The position numbers were made by a program, and so were the translations under genes. A stretch of 64,000 nt of DNA from Phytopseudomonas straminea. Its GTDB lineage: Bacteria > Pseudomonadota > Gammaproteobacteria > Pseudomonadales > Pseudomonadaceae. The stretch is taken from assembly GCF_900112645.1 (NCBI RefSeq), contig NZ_FOMO01000009.1, forward strand, positions 62,001-126,000, read 5' to 3'. This document shows, piece by piece, positions 17,247 to 26,014 of the stretch; the stretch's first letter is position 1, and each line of letters begins with the position of its first letter. The notes beneath the pieces were generated by a model. The model ran no database searches. It was not told where the DNA came from and saw only the letters and a program-made list of their open reading frames with translations.

Positions 17247-18662
17247 TCATTCGTCGACGTCTACCTTCACCCGTCTGGCGCTGCGCCCGCCTTCTGGTGC
17301 CAGCTGCAGGAAGATGCCGGCCGCCAGGATGGTCAACAGGCCGATGCACAGGTAGGTCGACTTGAAGGCGCTGAGCACGCCGCCGGCCGCATCCGGGTTG
17401 TCCAGGCTGAAGCCGCTGAGCAGCGCGGCGCCGGTGGCGATACCCATGCTGATCGACAGCTGTACCACCACCGACAGCAGGCCGTTACCGCTGCTGGCCT
17501 CGCTATCGGGCACATCGATCAGGGTCACGGTGTTCATGGCGGTGAACTGCAGCGAGTTGAAGGCGCCGATCAGGCTCAGCTGGATGGCCAGTTGCACATG
17601 CGAAGTCTCGCCGTCGACCAGCGCCATGCTGGTGATCAGCAGGCCCAGCAGTACGGTGTTGAAGGTCAGGATGCGTCGGTAGCCGAGGCGGTCGATCAAC
17701 GGCTTGGCCAACGGCTTCATCGCCATGGCGGCCAGCGCCAGGGGAATCATGCTCATGCCCGCCTGGGCCGGCGAGTAGCCCATGCCCAGCTGCAACAGCA
17801 GCGGAGTGAGGAACGGCAGGGCGCCGGTACCCAGGCGCGCGAAGATATTGCCGAAGATGCCCACCGCGAAGCTGCGGGTATTGAACAGCCGCGGCGGGAA
17901 CAGTGCGTTGGGCGTGCGCGCGGCGCGCAGCCAGTAGGCCGCCAGGCACGCCAGACCGCCGAGCAGCAGAAGCACCACGCGCATGTGCGGCAGGTGCAGC
18001 TCGCCCAGGCCTTCCAGTGCCATGGTGATCAACAGCATGCTGGCGCCGAACAGCAGGAAGCCGATCAGATCGAAACGGGTACGCTCGCTGCCGCGCAGCT
18101 CCGGCATGAAACGGTAGGCAGCCCAGCAACCCAGGGCGCCTACCGGCAGATTGAGCAGGAAGATCCAGTGCCAGCTAGCGTATTCCACCAGCCAGCCACC
18201 CAGGGTCGGGCCGATCAGTGGGCCTAGCAGGCCGGGCAGGGTGATGAAACTCATGATGCGTACCAGCTCGGTACGCGGGTAGGCGCGCAGCACCACCAGG
18301 CGCCCCACCGGCATCATCAGCGCACCGCCCAGGCCCTGGATGATGCGCGCGATCACCAGCATGGTCAGCGACTGCGAGACCGCGCACAGCAGCGAGCCGA
18401 GGCTGAACAGGGCGATGGCGCCAAAGAAGATGTGCCGCGTACCGAAACGATCGGCCAGCCAGCCGGAGGCGGGAATCAGCAGCGCCACGGTGAGCATGTA
18501 GGCGATGATCACCGACTGCATGCGCAGCGGATCTTCGGACAGATCCGCCGCCATGCTCGGCAGGGCGGTGTTGAGGATGGTGCCGTCCAGCGTCTGCATG
18601 AAAAAGGCGATGGCGACGATCCAGGGCAGCAGGCGGGCAGTGCGGGCGTCGAGCAAAGTCAT
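17247..18662 (-). CDS. MFS drug/multidrug exporter, DHA2 family, MdtD-like
   Basis: A 471-residue inner-membrane protein with many hydrophobic helices, about 14 segments expected for DHA2 proton antiporters. It begins LPWIVAIAFFMQTLDGTILNTALPSMA, the TM1 motif of the EmrB/QacA branch, then carries GWLADRFGTRHIFF (motif A) and GPLIGPTLGGWLVEY (motif C of drug antiporters). Length and motif spacing equal E. coli MdtD. The start is the ATG at 18662; the longer open frame has no support. It lies after betA on the same strand but behind a terminator-like hairpin. The substrate is not predictable. Confidence 0.85.
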   Translation of the reverse strand: MTLLDARTARLLPWIVAIAFFMQTLDGTILNTALPSMAADLSEDPLRMQSVIIAYMLTVALLIPASGWLADRFGTRHIFFGAIALFSLGSLLCAVSQSLTMLVIARIIQGLGGALMMPVGRLVVLRAYPRTELVRIMSFITLPGLLGPLIGPTLGGWLVEYASWHWIFLLNLPVGALGCWAAYRFMPELRGSERTRFDLIGFLLFGASMLLITMALEGLGELHLPHMRVVLLLLGGLACLAAYWLRAARTPNALFPPRLFNTRSFAVGIFGNIFARLGTGALPFLTPLLLQLGMGYSPAQAGMSMIPLALAAMAMKPLAKPLIDRLGYRRILTFNTVLLGLLITSMALVDGETSHVQLAIQLSLIGAFNSLQFTAMNTVTLIDVPDSEASSGNGLLSVVVQLSISMGIATGAALLSGFSLDNPDAAGGVLSAFKSTYLCIGLLTILAAGIFLQLAPEGGRSARRVKVDVDE

Positions 18663-18732
18663 GGCGATCGGCGATCTGCGGTGGTTGGAACAGTGTGACC
18701 CAACTTGGCGGCGAATGTCGCAACAAACAGAC

Positions 18733-18761
18733 ACACCCGTGCCCCGATCAGGCACAGGTGT
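18733..18761 (-). terminator. Probable terminator downstream of betA
   Basis: Arms at 18733-18743 (ACACCCGTGCC) and 18751-18761 (GGCACAGGTGT) pair over 11 bp with one mismatch. On the minus strand the hairpin begins 11 nt after the betA stop and is followed by a T-rich GTCTGTTTGTTG, as expected of an intrinsic terminator. It separates betA from the exporter gene. Confidence 0.6.
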
Positions 18762-18771
18762 GCGAGTCGCC

Positions 18772-20481
18772 TCACGAGGCCGAACGCATCTCCTCGACCA
18801 GTCGCTGTGGCGTGCCGCGTACCGGCGCGCCATTGGCCACGTAGTAAGGCGCGGTGCTGCGTGGCAGCGCCTCACAGCCACGGATACGGTCGACGATCTT
18901 CTCGGCGATCATGATGGTGGTAGCGTTGAGATTGCCGGTGATGATCTCCGGCATGATCGACGCATCCACCACGCGCAACCCTTGGATGCCGTGCACGCGG
19001 CCCTGGCCGTCGACCACTGCCATGTCGTCGGTGCCCATCTTGCAAGAGCAGGACGGATGGAACGCGGTTTCCGCATGCTCGCGGATAAAGGCATCCAGCT
19101 GCTCATCGGTTTGCACATCAGCACCCGGGCTGATCTCGCGGCCTCGATAGGGGTCGAGGGCAGGCTGCGCCATGATCTCGCGAGTGATACGAACGGCGTC
19201 GCGAAACTCCTGCCAGTCTTGCTCACTGCTCATGTAGTTGAACAGGATGCTCGGGTGCTGGCGCGGGTCCTTGGATTTCAAGTGCACGCGGCCACGGCTC
19301 GGCGAGCGCATGGAGCCAACATGAGCCTGGAAGCCATGTTCCTTCACCGCGTTGCTGCCGTTGTAATTGATCGCCACCGGCAGAAAGTGATACTGCAGGT
19401 TCGGCCACTCGAATTCCGGGCGCGAGCGAATGAAACCGCCGGCCTCGAACTGGTTGCTGGCGCCAACACCTTCGCCGGCGAATAGCCATTTTGCGCCGAT
19501 GCCGGGCTGATTGAGCATCTTCAGCGCAGGGTACAGCGACACCGGCTGGGTGCAGGCGTACTGCACGTAAACCTCGAGGTGGTCCTGCAGGTTCTGGCCG
19601 ACGCCCGGCAGCTCGTGCACCACGTCGATATCCAGACCACGCAGCAGCTCACCCGGGCCAACACCGGAACGCTGCAGAATCTGCGGCGAGGCGATGGCGC
19701 CGGCGCACAGCAGCACCTCGCGGCGTGCATGGGCGATGGTCGCCTCGTTCGCATTGCCGATCAGGTAAGCGACACCGTTGGCGCGCTTGCCTTCGAACAG
19801 GATGCGGTCGGTAGTGGCGTGGGTGACGATGGTCAGGTTCGGTCGCTCGCGGGCCTGGTCCAGATAACCGCGGGCGGTGCTGGCGCGACGGCCTTCGGGC
19901 GTCACGGTGCGGTCCATCGGGCCGAAGCCTTCCTGTTGATAGCCGTTGAGGTCATCGGTACGCGGGTAGCCGGCCTGCACGCCGGCCTCGACCATGGCGT
20001 GGAACAGCGGGTTGTTGTCGGCCTTGGGCGTGGTCACGCTGACCGGGCCGCTGTCGCCGTGGTAGTCGTTGGCGCCTATGTCACGGGTTTCCGCCTTGCG
20101 GAAATACGGCAGGCAATCCAGGTAGCTCCAGTCTTCAAGACCCGGCTGCTTGGCCCAGTTGTCGAAGTCCATGGCGTTACCGCGGATGTAGCACATGCCG
20201 TTGATCAGCGACGAGCCGCCCAGGCCCTTGCCGCGCCCGCACTCCATGCGGCGATTGCCCATGTGCGGCTCCGGGTCGGTTTCATAGGCCCAATTGTAGC
20301 GGCGGCCCTGCAGCGGAAAGGCCAGGGCAGCGGGCATCTGGGTGCGGAAGTCGAGGCGGTAGTCGGGGCCACCGGCTTCGAGCAGCAGTACGCTGACATC
20401 CGCATCTTCGCTCAGGCGGGTCGCCAGCACGTTACCGGCCGAGCCGGCGCCAATGATGATGTAATCGAATTCCTGGGTCAT
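18772..20481 (-). CDS. betA: Choline dehydrogenase BetA
   Basis: A 569-residue GMC flavoenzyme that oxidises choline to betaine aldehyde at the membrane, feeding BetB. The N-terminus has the FAD-binding DYIIIGAGSAGNVLATRL. The GMC signatures GKGLGGSSLINGMCYIRG and GAIASPQILQRSGVG follow. The C-terminal catalytic His lies in FHPSCSCKMG, and the family ending GNLNATTIMIAEKI is present. The ATG has a strong GGAGGAGCC immediately upstream. It lies downstream of betB on the same strand with a 163-bp gap that holds a REPIN. Together with betB and betI it forms the choline-to-glycine-betaine osmoprotection pathway; no betT transporter is seen here. Confidence 0.96.
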   Translation of the reverse strand: MTQEFDYIIIGAGSAGNVLATRLSEDADVSVLLLEAGGPDYRLDFRTQMPAALAFPLQGRRYNWAYETDPEPHMGNRRMECGRGKGLGGSSLINGMCYIRGNAMDFDNWAKQPGLEDWSYLDCLPYFRKAETRDIGANDYHGDSGPVSVTTPKADNNPLFHAMVEAGVQAGYPRTDDLNGYQQEGFGPMDRTVTPEGRRASTARGYLDQARERPNLTIVTHATTDRILFEGKRANGVAYLIGNANEATIAHARREVLLCAGAIASPQILQRSGVGPGELLRGLDIDVVHELPGVGQNLQDHLEVYVQYACTQPVSLYPALKMLNQPGIGAKWLFAGEGVGASNQFEAGGFIRSRPEFEWPNLQYHFLPVAINYNGSNAVKEHGFQAHVGSMRSPSRGRVHLKSKDPRQHPSILFNYMSSEQDWQEFRDAVRITREIMAQPALDPYRGREISPGADVQTDEQLDAFIREHAETAFHPSCSCKMGTDDMAVVDGQGRVHGIQGLRVVDASIMPEIITGNLNATTIMIAEKIVDRIRGCEALPRSTAPYYVANGAPVRGTPQRLVEEMRSAS

Positions 20482-20567
20482 GGCTCCTCCTGTTACCCGG
20501 CTGTGGTCCGGGAGAACACGGTGACTGTTGCCGGATGGCATCCGGGCTAGGGGGCTGCGACTTTCTT

Positions 20568-20631
20568 GTGGGAGCGGATTCATCCGCGATGCTTTTTCGG
20601 CTGAAGCGATGCGCTGCCCGCTCGCTCCCAC
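20568..20631. repeat. REPIN-like repeat between betB and betA
   Basis: GTGGGAGCG (20568-20576) and CGCTCCCAC (20623-20631) face each other at the ends of a 64-bp element. Each end continues as an imperfect REP stem (GCGGATTCATCCGC on the left). It lies inside the betB-betA transcript and could affect mRNA stability or betA expression. Confidence 0.72.
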
Positions 20632-20644
20632 GCTGTGCTGGCGG

Positions 20645-22117
<1,473 letters not shown>

Positions 22118-22226
22118 GGGGCGTCTCCTGATCGGGGCAAGACGCGCTCAGCGCCTTGGCGAATGGATCGACTGAACGAGATGAAAAGGGATGTCAGCCG
22201 ATTTGGTTAAAAAACAGCCTACTTTA

Positions 22227-22254
22227 TTTTTATTGATTGATCAATCAATAAAAA
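22227..22254. promoter_or_regulatory. 28-bp perfect palindrome, putative BetI operator
   Basis: Fourteen bases on each side of the 22240/22241 axis are perfectly complementary; the centre is ATTGATTGATCAATCAAT flanked by A/T tracts. The axis is about 123 bp upstream of the betB start. Length and symmetry fit a TetR-family operator, and the betI gene is next along. Choline-relieved repression of betB-betA by BetI here is inferred from family knowledge. Confidence 0.72.
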
Positions 22255-22406
22255 ACCTGAAGACGACCGAAAACGTGCCAGGAGCGGCATGAGTGCAGGG
22301 CTTCAGGTGTTTCCAGGGGGCAGGCGAATGATTGCTGAAGGAGCGGACCAGGCTTGCAATTACGCTTCCACATGCGAATCAAAATATAGACGGATCGGGC
22401 TGCATA

Positions 22407-22439
22407 GGTGAAACCCATCAAGGTGTGATGGGTTTCACC
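22407..22439. repeat. Intergenic palindromic repeat (GGTGAAACCCATC type)
   Basis: Perfect 13-bp arms (22407-22419 and 22427-22439) flank a 7-nt loop, and a trailing CATCCTACGG resembles the ends of other repeats in this window. It is related in layout to the element at 22598-22628. Confidence 0.65.
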
Positions 22440-22527
22440 CATCCTACGGAAGGACTGGGGAAGATTTGTGGGATGGATCGAGCAGCTTAGGTGAATCGAT
22501 CAAGTGTCGAAGGATGTCATCAATATT

Positions 22528-22574
22528 GTGGGAGCGGGCCGTGCCCGCGATTCGCGCGCATGGCGCGCTCCCAC
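22528..22574. repeat. REPIN: two REP units in inverted orientation
   Basis: GTGGGAGCG (22528-22536) and CGCTCCCAC (22566-22574) mark two head-to-head REP units. Each contains its own small stem, GCGGGC/GCCCGC on the left and GCGCGC/GCGCGC on the right. Confidence 0.82.
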
Positions 22575-22597
22575 ATACGCCTCGGATTTGTAGGCTG

Positions 22598-22628
22598 GGT
22601 GCAACCCATCGGGGGCATGGGTTGCACC
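22598..22628. repeat. Intergenic palindromic repeat (GGTGCAACCCAT type)
   Basis: Perfect 12-bp arms at 22598-22609 and 22617-22628 around a 7-nt loop, preceded by TAGGCTG and followed by CATCCTAAGG. It has the same design as the repeat at 22407-22439. Confidence 0.62.
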
Positions 22629-22666
22629 TAAGCTGCCCGAGCCATCCTAAGGAAAGGCGGCTGGTT

Positions 22667-23257
22667 TTACTCGGCTTTGGCGAGCTGCAGATCAAGATAG
22701 TCGTAAGCGATCTGCGCGGCCTGGCGGGTGTCGAAGTTCTCGCCGGTCAGGGCGCCGCGCAGCCACAGGCCGTCGATCAGCGCTGCCAGGCCGCGGGCGG
22801 CGGCGCGGGCTTGTGCTTGCGGCAGGGCGCGGCGGAACTGGCCGCACAGGTTGGAATACAGTCGCTGGTCGTTGACCCGCTGCAGGCGGCGCAGGGCCGG
22901 TTGGTGCATGCTGCTGGCCCAGAACGCCAGCCAGGTTTTCATCGCCGGGCCGCTGACCTGGGTTTCGTCGAAGTTGCCGTCGATGATGGCGCGCAGTCGC
23001 GCTCGCGGCGTGTCCTCGCGCAGCAGCCGGTAGCGTGCATGCACCGCCTCGCGTAGCGCCTGCATGAGGTGGCGCATGGTCGCTTCGAGCAGGCCGTTCT
23101 TGTCCTGGAAATAATGGCTGATGATACCGTTCGATACGCCGGCAATCCGCGCGATGTAGGCGATGCTGGCATCGCTCATGCCAACTTGGTCGACGGCTTC
23201 CAGGGTTGCCGCAATCAGCTGGGAGCGGCGGATCGGCTGCATTCCGACCTTGGGCAT
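22667..23257 (-). CDS. betI: HTH-type transcriptional repressor BetI
   Basis: A 196-residue TetR-family repressor that responds to choline and controls the bet genes. It opens MPKVGMQPIRRSQLI, nearly as in E. coli BetI, followed by the helix-turn-helix AYIARIAGVSNGIISHYFQDKNGLLEATM. The ligand domain retains GNFDETQV, MKTWLAFWASSMHQPALRRLQ and GLAALIDGLWLRGAL, all BetI hallmarks. The ATG has GGAGA nine bases upstream. It is codirectional with betB-betA but separated from betB by 549 bp. Confidence 0.95.
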   Translation of the reverse strand: MPKVGMQPIRRSQLIAATLEAVDQVGMSDASIAYIARIAGVSNGIISHYFQDKNGLLEATMRHLMQALREAVHARYRLLREDTPRARLRAIIDGNFDETQVSGPAMKTWLAFWASSMHQPALRRLQRVNDQRLYSNLCGQFRRALPQAQARAAARGLAALIDGLWLRGALTGENFDTRQAAQIAYDYLDLQLAKAE

Positions 23258-23401
23258 CGTGTTCTCCGGCGAAGGGTTTTGCGGGAGTCTAACAGAGCGC
23301 GGGGAGTTGTCGGCGTGCTCAGGTTTCTCGGAGCCTGCTCACGATCTCTATGCGCATGAAGCGGCAACTTTAAAGGAAAAAGCATCCGACATTGATCCAT
23401 T

Positions 23402-23424
23402 GTGGGAGCGGGCCATGCCCGCGA
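23402..23424. repeat. REP element
   Basis: GTGGGAGCGGGC then CAT then GCCCGCGA; the core GCGGGC/GCCCGC forms a tight stem. The 23 bases and the following AAAAATC are identical to the copy at 38370. Confidence 0.82.
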
Positions 23425-23460
23425 AAAATCACGGACATGGCTCGTTCACACGGGATAATT

Positions 23461-23566
23461 CGTAGGATGGACCGGGGTGCGTAGATGACGTTTCACTTAT
23501 GCGGCCCGATCTGTCCACCGCTATGCGATCGCAATGGTGGATGAAAAAAGCGCCATCCACCCTACG
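23461..23566. repeat. Composite palindromic element, CGTAGGRTGG ends
   Basis: CGTAGGATGG at 23461-23470 and its near-complement CCACCCTACG at 23557-23566 bound a 106-bp segment. Inside, GTGGATG (23537-23543) and CATCCAC (23554-23560) form a 7-bp hairpin. The CGTAGG...CCTACG ends recall widespread pseudomonad intergenic repeats. Confidence 0.55.
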
Positions 23567-23638
23567 GGTCGAACGTCCATTCCCGCCACTCAGCTGCCAA
23601 AATCGACGAATCTGAGCTGAAAGATCATGAACAGGCGC

Positions 23639-24322
23639 TCAGGCGATCAGCCGGTACCCGACACCTGCTTCGGTAATGATCAGCCGCGGCGCCGCCGGGT
23701 CATCACCGAGCTTCTGGCGCAGATGAGCGATGACGATACGCAGGTAGTGGCTGTGCTCGATGTGGGTCGGGCCCCAGATGTCGCGCAGCAGTTGCTGCTG
23801 GGTAACGACCATGCCGGGGTGACGGGCGAGGGCTTCGAGTACCGCGTATTCCTTGCGCGTCAGGCTGATTTCCTGGTCATCCAGGGTGACGCGGCGAAAG
23901 GCGAAGTCGACCCGCAGCGGGCCGCTGGCCAGCGACGCGGCGGGCTTTTCGCCCGCTGGCCGGCTGCGCAGCAGGGCGCGCACCCGGGCGAGAAATTCCT
24001 GCACGCCAAAGGGCTTGCTGACGTAGTCGTTGGCGCCGTTGTCCAAGGCCTGCACCTTGTCCTTTTCGCCGGCGCGCACCGACAGCACCAGCACCGGCAC
24101 GGCGGACCATTCGCGCAGGCGGGTCAGTACCTCCTGGCCGTCCAGGTCGGGCAGGCCTAGGTCGAGCACCACCAGGTCGGGTTGTTCCAGGGCCGCCAGG
24201 CGCAGGGCCGCCTCGCCGCAGTCGGCCTCCAGTACCTGGTAGCCCTGGGCCTGCAGGCCGATGCGCAGGAACTTGCGGATCGCCGCTTCGTCGTCGACCA
24301 GGAGGATGCGCGCTTCAGTCAT
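23639..24322 (-). CDS. kdpE: KdpE-like OmpR-family response regulator
   Basis: A 227-residue response regulator. The receiver (1-120) has D10/D11, phosphoacceptor D54, S81 and K103. The C-terminal winged helix has the OmpR/PhoB pattern (LTRKEYAVLEALARHPGMVVTQQQLLRDIWGP and HYLRIVIAHLRQKLGDDP), and these motifs, with ITEAGVGYRL at the end, match KdpE closely. It overlaps the upstream sensor-kinase gene by four bases, so the pair is translationally coupled. No kdpFABC genes are nearby; the potassium gene next to it is kup, divergently transcribed beyond the kinase gene. It is named from sequence similarity; the target is inferred. Confidence 0.85.
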   Translation of the reverse strand: MTEARILLVDDEAAIRKFLRIGLQAQGYQVLEADCGEAALRLAALEQPDLVVLDLGLPDLDGQEVLTRLREWSAVPVLVLSVRAGEKDKVQALDNGANDYVSKPFGVQEFLARVRALLRSRPAGEKPAASLASGPLRVDFAFRRVTLDDQEISLTRKEYAVLEALARHPGMVVTQQQLLRDIWGPTHIEHSHYLRIVIAHLRQKLGDDPAAPRLIITEAGVGYRLIA

Positions 24323-25845
24323 GCCGGGTTCTCGTCAGGGGCTTGCAGGGGCAGTTGCAGGATCAGGGTAGTGCCCTGGCCGGGCGTCGATTCGACCCGC
24401 GCCGTGCCGCCGTGGGCGTTGAGCATGCCCAGGCAGATCGCCAGGCCCAGGCCGGTGCCCTGGCCGCCACGGTCGCCCCGGGCGGCGGTGTAGAACAGAT
24501 CGAAGATCTGCGTCTGTTCGTCAGCGGGAATGCCCGGGCCCTGGTCGCTGATGGCGAAGCTGAACGTTTCGCCGTCGTGGCTCAGGCGGATGTCGATGAC
24601 GCCGCCGGGCGGCGAGAAGCGCGCGGCATTGTCCAGCACGTTGACCAGCGCCTGTTCGATCAGTGCGCCCTGCACCCACAGCAGCGGCAGGTCGGCGGGT
24701 ACATCCATACGCACCTGCAGGTGCTGCAGCACCGGTTGCAGGCGCTGCAGAGCGGCAGCGAGCAGGTCGCTGGCGGCCACCCAGTCGCGCTCCAGGTGCA
24801 GGCCGCCGTGGCCCAGGCGGGTCATGTCCAGCAGGTTCTGGATGTAACGGTCCAGGCGCGAGGCTTCGCTGGCGGTGCTTTGCAGCAGGTCGTCGCGGGT
24901 CGCTGCGTCCAGGCTGTCGATGAACAACTGCAGGGTTTCGATATTGCCGCGCATGGCGGTCAGCGGCGTGCGCAGGTCGTGGGACACCGAAGCGAGCAGG
25001 GCGCTGCGCAGGCGCTCGGTTTCATGTTGCAGGCGCGTATGGCCGAGCGTCTCGACCAGTTGTACACGGGCCAGGGCGTGGGCCAGCAGCGGCAACAGCA
25101 CGTCGATCAGTTGGCGCTGCTCACCCGCTGGCGGGTCGCCTTGGGCGGTGCGCATGCCCAGCAGCGCCAGCGGCTGATCGTTGTCCATCAATGGCCACCA
25201 CCACCAGTGCGGATGGGTCAGGCTGTGGCTGTCGTAACCACGCGGATGACGGCTCTGCCAGGCGTGTTCGGCGCTGATGCGCTCCAGCTCGCTAAGCGCC
25301 AGCCGGCTGCCGTCGGCCTGGTACCAGTTGCCCTGGGCGTCGCGGCTGAGCAGGCACAGGCGCTCGGCCGGCAGGTCCAACTGGCTGAGCATGGCGGCCA
25401 GCAGGTCGCGCTGGTCCTGGGCGCTGGACAGTCTGCCGGCGAAGCCCAACAGGCTTTCGGTCTGCCGCTGGGCCACCTGCAGGTCTCGGAATTGCTGGCG
25501 CTGGCGGGCGGCGAGGTTGCCGGTGAGCAGGGCGATGAGCAGGAAGAACAGCAGGGTCAGCACGTCCTGCTCGCGGTGCACCACCACCGACCAAGTCGGT
25601 GGCAGAAAGCAGAACCCGTAGGCGACGAACGACAATAGGGCGCACAGCAGGGCCGGGCCGACACTGCTGCGCACCGCCACCACCAGTACCACGGCGAGAA
25701 ACACCAGGGAGATGTTTGGCAAGTCCAGCCAGCGCGAGACGGCCAACGCCAACAGGCAGCCGAGCCCGGCAGCGAGGGTAGCGAGCAGGTAATCGCGTGG
25801 CGGGGCGGGCGTGCGGCGTGCAGGGCGATCGGCGGCGGTGGTCAT
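24319..25845 (-). CDS. KdpD-like sensor histidine kinase lacking the N-terminal KdpD sensor domain
   Basis: A 508-residue membrane kinase. Four hydrophobic segments (about residues 18-112) match the DUF4118 membrane module of KdpD. They are followed by a GAF-like linker, an H-box ASVSHDLRTPL with His289, an N-box ALVNVLDNAARFSP, and G-boxes DQGPGIP and GTGLGLAIC. E. coli KdpD is about 894 residues; the cytoplasmic N-terminal KdpD (Walker A) and Usp domains, some 390 residues, are missing here. The sequence upstream is a promoter region, not a broken reading frame. It forms a unit with the KdpE-like regulator and diverges from kup. The ATG at 25845 was chosen over a TTG at 25890 that lacks a ribosome-binding site. 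Confidence 0.83.
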   Translation of the reverse strand: MTTAADRPARRTPAPPRDYLLATLAAGLGCLLALAVSRWLDLPNISLVFLAVVLVVAVRSSVGPALLCALLSFVAYGFCFLPPTWSVVVHREQDVLTLLFFLLIALLTGNLAARQRQQFRDLQVAQRQTESLLGFAGRLSSAQDQRDLLAAMLSQLDLPAERLCLLSRDAQGNWYQADGSRLALSELERISAEHAWQSRHPRGYDSHSLTHPHWWWWPLMDNDQPLALLGMRTAQGDPPAGEQRQLIDVLLPLLAHALARVQLVETLGHTRLQHETERLRSALLASVSHDLRTPLTAMRGNIETLQLFIDSLDAATRDDLLQSTASEASRLDRYIQNLLDMTRLGHGGLHLERDWVAASDLLAAALQRLQPVLQHLQVRMDVPADLPLLWVQGALIEQALVNVLDNAARFSPPGGVIDIRLSHDGETFSFAISDQGPGIPADEQTQIFDLFYTAARGDRGGQGTGLGLAICLGMLNAHGGTARVESTPGQGTTLILQLPLQAPDENPA

Positions 25846-25896
25846 GCGCAATTCCGGTGCGGGGCGTGGGCAGATCATGGCGTCGTGCAAGGTTGG

Positions 25897-25966
25897 CGTA
25901 AAGAAGCGCGCCTGCGCGTAAAAAAGCCGTAAAACTGCGCGGCATCAAGCTGCTGCGCGCGTAAAG
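25897..25966. promoter_or_regulatory. Four phased CGTAAA repeats between the kdpD-like gene and kup
   Basis: Same-strand copies of CGTAAA begin at 25897, 25917, 25928 and 25960. Their spacings of 20, 11 and 32 bp are near multiples of one helical turn, so they face one side of the DNA. OmpR-type regulators bind direct repeats with this phasing. This is a candidate binding array for the adjacent KdpE-like protein controlling kup, its own operon, or both. It is inferred from spacing only. Confidence 0.42.
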
Positions 25967-26014
25967 CCGGCGTATACCTAAGGGTAATCGAGTTCATCAC
26001 GGATACCCTGCAAC

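Larger units (their letters stand above)
22118..22666. other. 549-bp repeat-filled region between betI and betB
   Basis: No credible gene is present. It contains the AT-rich putative BetI operator close to betB and, nearer betI, three palindromic repeats: GGTGAAACCCATC (22407-22439), a REPIN (22528-22574) and GGTGCAACCCAT (22598-22628). From what I recall of pseudomonads, betI usually lies immediately upstream of betB in one operon, so here the two are probably transcribed separately. Confidence 0.6.
23258..23638. other. 381-bp repeat-bearing gap between betI and kdpE
   Basis: The gap holds the betI leader, a stretch at about 23340-23370 that reappears near 41409-41439 (26 of 30 bases identical), one REP, and a composite CGTAGGRTGG palindrome. 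No gene is apparent. Confidence 0.5.

Noticed and set aside
20482..20631. N-terminal extension of BetA (open frame to 20631)
   Set aside because: The extension translates REPIN sequence, and the ATG at 20481 has a strong Shine-Dalgarno and starts directly before the FAD motif.
22227..23566. CRISPR array suggested by several repeats in the betI region
   Set aside because: The repeats belong to different families, are palindromic and irregularly spaced, and no cas genes are present.
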